Shown: positions 9,575-19,988 of the stretch, one piece after another
How the letters are laid out: the number at the start of each line of letters is the position of its first letter
How positions within the stretch are numbered: the first letter of the stretch is position 1
Assembly: GCA_002417905.1 (NCBI GenBank)
Contig: DIDB01000174.1
Coordinates: forward strand, 1 to 34,584
DNA from: Pseudomonadaceae bacterium UBA5811
GTDB taxonomy: Bacteria; Pseudomonadota; Gammaproteobacteria; Pseudomonadales; Pseudomonadaceae
Length of the DNA: 34,584 bases
Direction: 5' to 3'
Notes under the pieces: model-generated
The model's input: the letters and a program-made list of their open reading frames with translations, nothing else
What the model was told of the DNA's origin: nothing
Databases searched by the model: none
Translations under genes and position numbers: made by a program

Positions 9575-11803
9575 ATGAGTACAACACGCTGTTTTTATGC
9601 CCACTCAACACCCTGCCCGGATCAGTCTGACTGGCAGCCACTGGCAGAGCACCTGATGACAGTCCGTCAACTGGCCGCACAAAAAGCCGCCTGCTTTGGT
9701 GGCGAACAACTGGCAGCCATAGCCGGATTACTGCACGATATTGGTAAATACACCGACGAATTCCAGAAAAAAATCAACGGCACCCGGCTCAGCGTTGATC
9801 ATTCCAGCCGTGGTGCGATCCTGGCTGTCAAATATTATGGTAAAGCCGGACGACTGCTGGCCTACGGCATTGCCGGCCACCATACCGGGCTGGCCAACGG
9901 CCGTGATCCGGGCGAGCGCTGCACGCTGGAGGAGCGGCTCAAGGGGCAGGGACTGCCGGCGTTGCTGGATCAGTGGCAAAACGAAATCCAGTTGCCTGCA
10001 ATGTCAGAACTGGGGCCGCCGCCGATCAAACCGGTCAGGGAACGTCAGGTGTTTCAGCTGGCCTTTCTGGCCCGCATGCTGTTCTCCTGCCTGGTCGATG
10101 CCGACTTTCTTGATACTGAAGCATTCTACCAGCGCATTGAGCCATGCCCTTCCCGGCGCCCCCGGCAATCAATAGCGCTGAGCGATCTGCGCGCTGCGCT
10201 GGATACCCATCTGGCAGGCTTCAAGGCCAATTCACCGGTCAATCGCATTCGCGCCGACATCCTCATCCATCTGCGCCGGCAGGCCGGGCACGCACCAGGG
10301 CTGTTCTCGCTAACAGTACCAACCGGAGGCGGCAAGACGCTGGCCTCGCTGGCCTTTGCACTGGATCACGCGGTTCGCCACGGCCTGCGCCGCATCATCT
10401 ACGTGATGCCCTTTACCAGTATCGTCGAACAGAACGCTGCCGTATTCCGCAAGGCGCTGGGCCCGCTTGGCGAGCAGGCGGTATTGGAGCATCACAGTGC
10501 TTTCAGCGATGACCGCAGCAAAGCGCGACAGGCGCACGACAAGCTGCGGCTGGCGATGGAGAACTGGGATGCACCCATCATCGTTACCACGGCAGTGCAG
10601 TTCTTCGAGAGCCTGTATGCCGATCGGCCATCACGCTGCCGCAAGCTGCACAACATCGCCAGCAGCGTAATCATCCTCGACGAAGCACAAACCCTGCCGC
10701 TGAAGCTGCTGCGCCCCTGCGTGACGGTTATCGACGAACTGGCGCTCAACTACCGTTGCAGCCTGGTGCTGTGTACCGCCACTCAGCCGGCGCTGCAGGC
10801 TCCGCAGTTCAAAGGCGGGCTGCAGGGCGTGCGCGAGCTGGCCCCGAATCCGCCACAGCTGTTCGAGCAACTGGCGCGGGTGCAGGTCCGACAGGTCGGC
10901 ATCCTCAGCGATACCGGGCTGCAGCAGCAGATGACCAGCCGCGACCAGGTACTGTGCATCGTCAACAACCGCCGGCATGCCCGCGCCCTGTACCAGTCGA
11001 TTGCCGATCAGGAAGGTGCACGCCACCTGACCACCCTGATGTGTGCCCGTCACCGCAGCCAGGTGCTGGCTGAGGTGCGCCAGCGTCTGCGCGAAGGTCT
11101 GCCGTGCCGGCTGGTCGCCACCTCGCTGATTGAAGCCGGGGTGGATGTCGATTTCCCCACGGTGCTGCGCGCCGAAGCCGGGCTGGACTCGATTGCCCAG
11201 GCGGCCGGGCGCTGCAACCGTGAAGGCAAACGGGCGCTGGAGGCCAGCGAAGTACTGGTGTTCCGCACGGAAAACCCGGACTGGAAGGCCCCGGATGAGC
11301 TGCAGCAGTTCGCCCAGGCTGCCCGCGAGGTATTGCGCAACATCCCTGGTGATCCGCTGGTACCCGAGGCCATCACCCGCTACTTCCAGCAGCTGTACTG
11401 GCAGAAGGGCGAGGACCAACTGGGTACGCCCCTGCTGGCGCTGATCGAGAGCAAGCGGCTGGAGGGCATTCCGTTCGAGATGCTGGCCGACAAGTTCCGC
11501 ATGATCGACAGCGTGCAGTGTCCGGTAATCATCCCGTTCGATGACATTGCACGCGACGCGCTGAAGGCACTGGAGTTTGCCGCGGGCTGCGGCGAACTGG
11601 CGCGTCAGCTGCAGCCCTACATCGTGCAGCTACCCCGGCAGGGCTACAACGCGCTGCTGCAGAGCGGGGCCATCCAGCCAGTCGCCCCGGATCGCTATGG
11701 CGAGCAATTCATGCAGTTGCTCAACCCTGATCTGTATCACGCGCAGTTCGGATTGCATTGGGAAAACCCCTCATTCATGAGCGTCGACAGTACGATTACA
11801 TAA
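9575..11803 (+). CDS. cas3: CRISPR-associated nuclease/helicase Cas3 (type I-C)
   Basis: Cas3 is recruited by the target-bound effector complex and unwinds and degrades DNA. The 742-residue protein has an N-terminal HD nuclease domain (His26, His54-Asp55 in LLHDIGKY, then DHSSRGA and AGHHTGL). The superfamily 2 helicase follows, with Walker A PTGGGKT at 249-255, DEAQ at 369-372, motif III CTATQ and motif VI QAAGRCNREGK from residue 542. All key residues are present, so it looks active. The ATG at 9575 is preferred over the GTG at 9536 because it leaves room for the promoter and gives the usual MSxxxFYAHS start. It is the first gene of the I-C operon. The gap to cas5c (316 bp) is large and holds other features. 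Confidence 0.96.
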   Translation: MSTTRCFYAHSTPCPDQSDWQPLAEHLMTVRQLAAQKAACFGGEQLAAIAGLLHDIGKYTDEFQKKINGTRLSVDHSSRGAILAVKYYGKAGRLLAYGIAGHHTGLANGRDPGERCTLEERLKGQGLPALLDQWQNEIQLPAMSELGPPPIKPVRERQVFQLAFLARMLFSCLVDADFLDTEAFYQRIEPCPSRRPRQSIALSDLRAALDTHLAGFKANSPVNRIRADILIHLRRQAGHAPGLFSLTVPTGGGKTLASLAFALDHAVRHGLRRIIYVMPFTSIVEQNAAVFRKALGPLGEQAVLEHHSAFSDDRSKARQAHDKLRLAMENWDAPIIVTTAVQFFESLYADRPSRCRKLHNIASSVIILDEAQTLPLKLLRPCVTVIDELALNYRCSLVLCTATQPALQAPQFKGGLQGVRELAPNPPQLFEQLARVQVRQVGILSDTGLQQQMTSRDQVLCIVNNRRHARALYQSIADQEGARHLTTLMCARHRSQVLAEVRQRLREGLPCRLVATSLIEAGVDVDFPTVLRAEAGLDSIAQAAGRCNREGKRALEASEVLVFRTENPDWKAPDELQQFAQAAREVLRNIPGDPLVPEAITRYFQQLYWQKGEDQLGTPLLALIESKRLEGIPFEMLADKFRMIDSVQCPVIIPFDDIARDALKALEFAAGCGELARQLQPYIVQLPRQGYNALLQSGAIQPVAPDRYGEQFMQLLNPDLYHAQFGLHWENPSFMSVDSTIT

Positions 11804-11810
11804 AAACCAC

Positions 11811-11838
11811 TTGAAGTCTTTTTTCTGAGAGCTAAGAT
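11811..11838 (+). promoter_or_regulatory. Promoter of the 58-aa ORF, also the candidate target of the repeat-associated guide
   Basis: TTGAAG (11811-11816) and TAAGAT (11833-11838) are spaced by 16 bp, just after the cas3 stop, with a predicted start near 11845. Starting at 11814, inside the -35 box, AAGTCTTTTTTCT matches the spacer-position bases after the repeat-like element at 12048 (AAGTGTTTTTTTT) at 11 of 13 positions. The three bases before the match are TTG; the common I-C PAM is TTC. Confidence 0.55.
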
Positions 11839-11867
11839 GACCCCATCCCGTTGCTGGAGTCGTCCCG

Positions 11868-12044
11868 ATGTCTCGTTCCGATCCAAAGCCCAGGTGGACA
11901 CTTCTGTGTCGGTTGCAGGGTGGCTTCCTGGACTTTGATCTGCATGGGCGGTCGCTTCCAGTGTCCGGGATTGTCATGCGTCTTGCTCTGCTGGTTGCGC
12001 TGGTAGTGACAGGCTATGCAGCTCTGGGGCGTATTGCGGGTTGA
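11868..12044 (+). CDS. Unannotated 58-aa small membrane protein between cas3 and cas5c (candidate CreT-like toxin)
   Basis: I do not recognise this protein. It starts at an ATG with GGAG at 11856-11859, eight bases upstream, and a promoter-like pair before that, giving a short leader. The N-terminal half is polar and basic (MSRSDPKPRWTLLCRL); residues 34-54 form one hydrophobic segment (GIVMRLALLVALVVTGY) that could span the membrane. No cleavable signal peptide is obvious. The last codons and the TGA stop lie within a degenerate CRISPR repeat. Size, hydrophobicity and position resemble small membrane toxins such as those of type I toxin-antitoxin pairs. The haloarchaeal CreT mechanism (rare AGA codons) does not apply, as no tandem AGA codons are present. 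Toxicity is inference; it could also be a non-toxic small protein or a chance ORF. Confidence 0.6.
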   Translation: MSRSDPKPRWTLLCRLQGGFLDFDLHGRSLPVSGIVMRLALLVALVVTGYAALGRIAG

Positions 12045-12097
12045 AACAAGTGTTTTTTTTAGAGTGCGCTGCCCCCGGGTAACCGGGGCAGTCTCTA
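12013..12097 (+). ncRNA. Candidate crRNA-like RNA: degenerate CRISPR repeat plus spacer-like guide (CreA/CreR-like)
   Basis: The sequence ending at 12047, GCGGGTTGAAAC, matches the last 12 bases of the array repeat (GCGGATTGAAAC) with one difference. The six bases GGGCGT of the repeat's 3' arm are also kept, separated from it by three extra bases. Upstream, TATGC (12015-12019) can pair with GCGTA (12029-12033), giving a weak 5-bp hairpin (one G-U pair) 14 bases from the end; the true repeat has a 5-bp hairpin 13 bases from its end. The following bases AAGTGTTTTTTTTAGAG take the spacer position and resemble the promoter at 11811. The 3' side is closed by a strong hairpin. This matches the plan of CreA antitoxin or CreR regulatory RNAs known from other type I systems. 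RNA production and Cas5c processing are not shown. Confidence 0.55.
12060..12097 (+). terminator. Stem-loop upstream of cas5c
   Basis: CTGCCCC (12069-12075) pairs with GGGGCAG (12085-12091), with an inner GG/CC around GTAA. An outer TAGAG/CTCTA stem (12060-12064 with 12093-12097) extends it. There is no T tract after it. It may terminate or protect the small RNA, or attenuate readthrough into cas5c. Confidence 0.5.
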
Positions 12098-12098
12098 G

Positions 12099-14583
<2,485 letters not shown>

Positions 14584-14587
<4 letters not shown>

Positions 14588-15480
14588 GCGCCATCGCCAA
14601 CCGTTACGAATTCGTCTACCTGTTCGATGTCACCAACGGCAACCCGAATGGCGACCCGGATGCCGGCAACCTGCCACGTCTCGATCCGGAAACCAACCAG
14701 GGGCTGGTCACTGATGTCTGCCTCAAGCGCAAAATTCGCAATTATGTAGCGTTGGAAAAGTCCGATGCCGAGGGCAAGCCCGAGCCGGGTTATGTCATCT
14801 ACATGCAGGAAAAGTCGGTACTGAACAACCGGCACAAGCAGGCCTATGCCGCGCTCGGTATCGAGCCGGAGCCCAAGAAGCTGCCAAAGGATGAGGCAAA
14901 AGCGCACGAGCTGACGCGCTGGATGTGTACCAACTTCTTCGATGTCCGCGCCTTCGGGGCGGTGATGACCACGGGCATCAACTGCGGGCAGGTGCGCGGG
15001 CCGATCCAGATGGCCTTTGCCACCTCGATTGATCCGGTCATCCCGCTGGAAATCTCCATTACCCGGATGGCGGTGACCACCGAAAAGGAGGCGGAAGATC
15101 AGAGCGGTGACAACCGCACCATGGGCCGCAAACACATTATTCCTTATGGCCTGTACCGCGCTCACGGCTTCATTTCCGCCAAACTGGCCGAGCGCACTGG
15201 CTTTTCTGATGCTGACCTCGAACTGCTCTGGCGGGCGCTGGGCAACATGTTCGAACACGACCGCTCGGCTGCCCGTGGCGAAATGGCCGCGCGCAAGCTG
15301 ATTGTGTTCAAGCACGAACATCCAATGGGCAATGCACCGGCGCACGAACTGTTTGAGCGGGTCAGAGTGAAGCGCGCGGAAGGAGAAGCCGATAGCCCGG
15401 CCCGCAGTTTTGCCGATTATCAGGTCAGCATTGATCGCGACGGTCTGCCTGCCGGTATCAGCGTGCAGGAATACCTGTAA
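14584..15480 (+). CDS. cas7c: Cas7c (Csd2), backbone subunit of the type I-C effector
   Basis: Cas7c polymerises along the spacer part of the crRNA. The 298-residue protein has the family start [20 protein letters not shown], followed by [40 protein letters not shown] and the C-terminal block [16 protein letters not shown]. Length is typical. The ATGA overlap with cas8c and the short 18-bp step to cas4 keep it in the same operon. Confidence 0.96.
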
Positions 15481-15498
15481 AGCAGAACAGAGGTGGAT

Positions 15499-16122
15499 AT
15501 GGAAGACGACGATTTGATCCCGCTGTCCGCCCTCCAGCACTACCTGTACTGTCCGCGCCAGTGTGCGTTAATCCATCTTGAACAGCTATGGGCTGATAAC
15601 CCCCAGACTGTTGAGGGTCACCTGCTGCATGAGCGGGCCGACCAGCCCGGAATGGAACAGCGCCATGGCATAAAAACCATTACTGCCATGCCCCTGGCCA
15701 GCCCCCGGCTGGGAATCGGCGGAGTTGCCGATGTGGTCGAGTTTCACCCGACCCCTGCAGGAGAAATACCCCGCCCGGTCGAATACAAGCGGGGTCGTCC
15801 CAAAGCACACCGGGCAGATGAGGTTCAACTGTGCGCCCAGGCCATGTGTCTGGAAAGCATGCTGAACCAGCCTGTTCCGGAAGGAGACCTGTTTTATGGC
15901 AAACAGCGCCGGCGCAAAACCATCCTTTTTGATGACAGCCTGCGCAGGCTGACCCTGGAGACCATTGCCCGGACCCGGCAACTGTTTGATGGATGCCGCA
16001 CCCCAAAAGCAGAATATCAGTCCAGCCGCTGTGACCACTGCTCCCTGCTTGATTTATGCCAGCCCCGGCTGGCCAACCACATACCCGTCAGCCAATGGCT
16101 GCGCCAGCAGCTGGAGGAATAA
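15499..16122 (+). CDS. cas4: Cas4 exonuclease of the adaptation module
   Basis: Cas4 trims prespacers and helps select PAM-adjacent DNA for Cas1-Cas2. The 207-residue protein has the RecB-type nuclease residues Asp78 (GVADVVEF) and Glu95-x-Lys97 (EYKRG), and four cysteines placed for an iron-sulfur cluster: Cys18 (LYCPRQC) with Cys178, Cys181 and Cys187 (CDHCSLLDLC). The ATG at 15499 with AGAGG at the right distance is favoured; a GTG at 15493 would add two residues. The stop is followed by the cas1 start after four bases. Confidence 0.94.
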   Translation: MEDDDLIPLSALQHYLYCPRQCALIHLEQLWADNPQTVEGHLLHERADQPGMEQRHGIKTITAMPLASPRLGIGGVADVVEFHPTPAGEIPRPVEYKRGRPKAHRADEVQLCAQAMCLESMLNQPVPEGDLFYGKQRRRKTILFDDSLRRLTLETIARTRQLFDGCRTPKAEYQSSRCDHCSLLDLCQPRLANHIPVSQWLRQQLEE

Positions 16123-16126
16123 CCTC

Positions 16127-17167
16127 ATGCGCCGGTATCTCAATACCCTGTACATAACAACTGACGGTGCATGGCTCCGCAAAGATGGCGCAAATATTGT
16201 TATGGAAGCTGGAAATGAAGTCCGTGGCCGGATTCCCATGCACATGCTGGACAGCCTGATCTGCATTGGCCGGATACTGGTATCCCCGCCCCTGCTGGGA
16301 TACTGCGCGGAGCAGGGCATCTGCATCAGCTACCTCAGTCCAAATGGCCGGTTTCTGGCCAGAGTCGAAGGGCCTGTATCCGGTAATGTCCTGCTGCGCC
16401 GGGAGCAATACCGCCGCAGTGATGATCCAGCAGGCTGTGCAGCCATTGTTGCCAACCTGCTGATAGGCAAAATCCGCAACCAGCGGGCTGTTATCAGCCG
16501 GGGGCTGCGCGATTACGGCGACCGCCTTGCGGACGGAGCACGCTCTGCACTACAGGTTGCCCGGAAGCGTCTGGCCAGGCTTGCCAGCCGGCTACTGATG
16601 GAACGGGATACCAACCTGCTGCGCGGACTGGAAGGTGAAGCTGCCCGAACTTACTTTGACGTCTTCAACCACCTGATCCGGATACCGGATGACAACCTGC
16701 ATTTCAGGGGCCGGAGCCGCCGGCCACCCCTGGATGCAGTCAACGCACTGCTTTCTTTTCTGTACACCCTGCTAACCCATGATTGCCGCTCTGCCCTGGA
16801 AACCGCAGGACTTGATCCCGCCGTTGGTTATTTGCACCGCGACCGGCCTGGCCGCCCCAGTCTGGCTCTGGACCTGGTTGAGGAATTCCGGCCTGTGCTG
16901 GCTGACCGGCTGGCACTCTCCCTGCTGAACCGCCGCCAGCTTGGTATCCACGACTTTTTACGACTGGACAATGGCGCCGTTCTGTTACAGAACGAAGCCC
17001 GCAAAAAAGTCCTTGTCGCCTGGCAAGAGCGCAAACGCGAAGAGCTGCAACATCCCTTTCTTGGCGAAACAGCGCCTATCGGATTGTTCATGTTCCTCCA
17101 GGCACAGCTGCTGGCCCGCCATCTGCGTGGAGATCTGGATGGCTACCCGCCTTTTCTGTGGAAATAG
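16127..17167 (+). CDS. cas1: Cas1 integrase
   Basis: Cas1 joins new spacers to the leader end of the array as a complex with Cas2. The 346-residue protein starts MRRYLNTLYITTDGAWL, as I-C Cas1 proteins do, and keeps the metal-binding residues Glu169 (LEGEAARTYF), His237 (YLHRDRPGRPS) and Asp249/Glu252 (ALDLVEEFRP). GGAGG lies nine bases before the ATG. The open frame extends upstream into cas4, but that part is a shadow. It looks active. Confidence 0.96.
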   Translation: MRRYLNTLYITTDGAWLRKDGANIVMEAGNEVRGRIPMHMLDSLICIGRILVSPPLLGYCAEQGICISYLSPNGRFLARVEGPVSGNVLLRREQYRRSDDPAGCAAIVANLLIGKIRNQRAVISRGLRDYGDRLADGARSALQVARKRLARLASRLLMERDTNLLRGLEGEAARTYFDVFNHLIRIPDDNLHFRGRSRRPPLDAVNALLSFLYTLLTHDCRSALETAGLDPAVGYLHRDRPGRPSLALDLVEEFRPVLADRLALSLLNRRQLGIHDFLRLDNGAVLLQNEARKKVLVAWQERKREELQHPFLGETAPIGLFMFLQAQLLARHLRGDLDGYPPFLWK

Positions 17168-17172
17168 CCACC

Positions 17173-17460
17173 ATGATGATTCTGGTCAGTTACGATGTCT
17201 GCATGGAAAAAGATGGAGCCCGCCGTTTGCGGCGTATCGCTCGCGCCTGTCTCGACTATGGCCAGCGCGTACAGTACTCCGTCTTTGAAATAGAGGTTGA
17301 TCCGGCACAATGGGCATTGCTTAAAAATCGCCTGCACAACCTCATGGACCCGGAGCTGGACAGCCTGCGCTTTTATTATTTGGGAAAAAACTGGCAAAGC
17401 CGGGTCGAGCACATTGGGGCAAAGTCAGTGCCGGATCTTCATGGTCCTCTGATTCTTTAA
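17173..17460 (+). CDS. cas2: Cas2, adaptation complex subunit
   Basis: The 95-residue ferredoxin-fold protein begins MMILVSYDV with the conserved Asp8, followed by GARRLRRIARACLDYGQRVQYSVFEIEVD, the usual Cas2 core; the C-terminus (LGKNWQSRVEHIG) is that of I-C Cas2. The start may be either ATG at 17173 or 17176; a GTG at 17158 overlapping cas1 is less likely. It is the last cas gene, and the leader of the array begins after its stop. Confidence 0.94.
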   Translation: MMILVSYDVCMEKDGARRLRRIARACLDYGQRVQYSVFEIEVDPAQWALLKNRLHNLMDPELDSLRFYYLGKNWQSRVEHIGAKSVPDLHGPLIL

Positions 17461-17639
17461 GCCGCGAACCCCAAGTAACCGACAAATTCCAGCCCGGTTC
17501 GCACGCTCCTTTACAACCCGGAATATCTGCCTTGAACAGCCACCTGCACTCTGGCAACAGACCAAGCTGCCCTACCCGAAGGACGGATCGCAGAAACATG
17601 AAAGTTTTTCCTTTAAATAAAAAGGGTTATATATAGGCC
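17461..17639 (+). promoter_or_regulatory. CRISPR leader
   Basis: This is the 179-bp stretch between cas2 and the first repeat. It is coding-poor, and its last 40 bases (from about 17598) are AT-rich (for example CTTTAAATAAAAAGGGTTAT and TATATA), standing out from the GC-rich surroundings. It would hold the array promoter and the integration signals. No clear -35/-10 pair was fixed. Confidence 0.75.
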
Positions 17640-18934
17640 GTCACGCCCCACGCGGGCGTGCGGATTGAAACCAGCGCCTGCCGTGGAGACCGGCCGGCGG
17701 CCAGCGTCACGCCCCACGCGGGCGTGCGGATTGAAACACCAACGCCACCTATCTCAAGGGCGTCAGCGGACGTCACGCCCCACGCGGGCGTGCGGATTGA
17801 AACTTGCACCGTCCGGGCAATCATGTCTGTCATGGCGTGTCACGCCCCACGCGGGCGTGCGGATTGAAACTTTCCGATGACGCCATTTTCGGACACTGCC
17901 GCCACGTCACGCCCCACGCGGGCGTGCGGATTGAAACGATACCGTCCTGCACGGTCGGCGACAGGGCGGCTTGTCACGCCCCACGCGGGCGTGCGGATTG
18001 AAACACCATGGTCAGCAGGTCAGGACCAACGCCTTGTGGTCACGCCCCACGCGGGCGTGCGGATTGAAACGACCTGTCCGGGTGCTGTTACGACGTCATA
18101 GACGGTCACGCCCCACGCGGGCGTGCGGATTGAAACCAGCCGGGCGGCGTCGCCGCTCAGACGGATGTACAGGTCACGCCCCACGCGGGCGTGCGGATTG
18201 AAACGACACGACCCAGGGCGTACCCTACGCCAGCATCCTGGTCACGCCCCACGCGGGCGTGCGGATTGAAACGCGAACGGCTCCAGCAGCCGTAGCACCA
18301 TCCCGGCGTCACGCCCCACGCGGGCGTGCGGATTGAAACGTGTCTCTGTTTGCGGCACTGGGCGCGCTGACCGGTCACGCCCCACGCGGGCGTGCGGATT
18401 GAAACTGATCAGACCAGTCCGGTGGTGGTGGCCATCCGGGGTCACGCCCCACGCGGGCGTGCGGATTGAAACATTCAGGGTGCCCCGGATGCACAACAGC
18501 AGGAAACTGTCACGCCCCACGCGGGCGTGCGGATTGAAACTTCGGTCCGGCGTTGCGGCGCTCAAGATTGGGGTGTCACGCCCCACGCGGGCGTGCGGAT
18601 TGAAACGATCTGGGAGGACGACACGTTGTACAGCCCCAGCACGTCACGCCCCACGCGGGCGTGTGGATTGAAACATGAAAAACAATGCGGCGCCGCCGCA
18701 GAACGGCGTCACGCCCCACGCGGGCGTGCGGATTGAAACGCCGGATATTGATGCCGATAACCTGCGGGCCTGTCACGCCCCACGCGGGCGTGCGGATTGA
18801 AACAATGCACCGCTCCCATGAGGTATGTTCGATGGTGTCACGCCCCACGCGGGCGTGCGGATTGAAACTCCCAGTCACTGACCGGGTACTGGCGGCTCCA
18901 GGGTCACGCCCCACGCGGGCGTGCAGATTGAAAC
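17640..18934 (+). CRISPR. Type I-C CRISPR array, 20 repeats and 19 spacers
   Basis: Repeats are 32 bases, begin GTCACGCCCC, contain a short CGCCC/GGGCG hairpin and end GCGGATTGAAAC. Starts: 17640, 17706, 17772, 17839, 17906, 17973, 18039, 18105, 18173, 18241, 18308, 18374, 18441, 18509, 18575, 18643, 18708, 18772, 18837, 18903. Spacers are 32-36 bases, mostly 34-36, but spacers 16-18 near the far end are 32-33. The last repeat carries one change (GTGCAG for GTGCGG), as is common for terminal repeats. The repeat at 18643 carries another (GTGTGG). The leader is on the cas2 side, so transcription runs on +. I saw no spacer matching another part of this window. Confidence 0.99.
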
Positions 18935-19010
18935 CACTCCATCAGCTCCATAGCCAATACAACCGGACTGGCACGCTCCACTCAGGCGCATGAAATAACA
19001 GACAGCTGAT

Positions 19011-19958
19011 TTACTCCTGAATCAGCCCGGCAAACTGCAGCAGAAAAATGCCCAGATTGATGGTCAGTACCGACACTGTTGTGGTGATCATGATGATAGA
19101 GGCTGCCAGCTCGGCATTGCTGCGGACAGCCTGGGCCATTACAAAGCTGGCCGCTGCCGTCGGGCTGGCAAAGTACAGGAACAGGATACCCAGCTCCGCA
19201 CCCCGGAAGCCGACAACAATGGCTCCCAGGGTGGACAGCATTGGCAGCCAGAGCATTTTCAGCAGGCTGGCACTAAGCGCCGGAGCACTACTGCGCTGCA
19301 GGGCCGCCAGTGACAGGCTGCCACCAATGCAGATCAGGGCCAGTGGCAGGGTCATCCGGGCAAAATAGTGGCCGGACGTCAACAGCCAGTCCGGCAGACG
19401 GATCTCCAGCCAGACAAAAGGCAGGGCACTGACAACCCCAATAATCAGTGGGTTGCGGGCAATGCTCCGGCCAATGGCCCATCCGCTGGTCCGGGCCGCC
19501 GGGCTGTATACGGCCAGCACTACCACCGAACAACTGTTGTAAACCAGAATAACTGCACCCGCCAGCACGCTGCCCAGCGCCAGGCCGTAATCGCCATACA
19601 GGCTGTTGGCCAGCGCCAGGCCAACAATGGCGTTATTGCCCCGGAAAGCACCCTGGGTATAAACCCCCCGGTCCTCCCGGATGCAATGGCCGGTTGCCCA
19701 GTACCAGCTGCCCCAGAAGCCCAGCAGCGTGGCCAGGCAGAAGTAGATGACTGGAGCGGACTGGATATGCTCACCCGGGTCCAGCTCCAGGATACCCAGG
19801 AACAGCAGGGTCGGCATGGTGGCATTAAAAACCAGTGACGAGGCCGTGTTGATAAAGGCCGCATCAATAGCCCCCAGCCGGCGCAGCAGGATACCCAGCA
19901 GCAGCATGCTGAACACCGGTGCCGTAACGCTCAGGGTATCGCCAAGAAGTGCAAACAT
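19011..19958 (-). CDS. AEC (auxin efflux carrier) family permease
   Basis: A 315-residue integral membrane protein of the AEC family (Pfam Mem_trans). About ten hydrophobic segments are visible in two halves, with the family start GDTLSVTAPVFSMLLLGILLRRLG and the repeat TLGAIVVGF...SPTAAASFVMAQ in the second half, where a conserved proline-rich kink is expected. Such proteins export organic acids such as malate; the substrate here is unknown. It lies 30 bp after roxR on the same strand, so it may be co-transcribed with the redox-sensing pair. The start has AGGGACAGG upstream. Confidence 0.85.
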   Translation of the reverse strand: MFALLGDTLSVTAPVFSMLLLGILLRRLGAIDAAFINTASSLVFNATMPTLLFLGILELDPGEHIQSAPVIYFCLATLLGFWGSWYWATGHCIREDRGVYTQGAFRGNNAIVGLALANSLYGDYGLALGSVLAGAVILVYNSCSVVVLAVYSPAARTSGWAIGRSIARNPLIIGVVSALPFVWLEIRLPDWLLTSGHYFARMTLPLALICIGGSLSLAALQRSSAPALSASLLKMLWLPMLSTLGAIVVGFRGAELGILFLYFASPTAAASFVMAQAVRSNAELAASIIMITTTVSVLTINLGIFLLQFAGLIQE

Positions 19959-19988
19959 GCCTGTCCCTGAAGCGGCCCATCCCCCGGG

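Noticed and set aside
11771..11977. 68-codon minus-strand frame across the cas3-cas5c gap
   Set aside because: No ribosome site seen, and the plus-strand 58-codon ORF with GGAG and a promoter fits the gap better.
17627..18993. Several short frames through the CRISPR array with repeated peptide units
   Set aside because: They translate the repeats themselves and have no ribosome sites; they are artefacts of the array.
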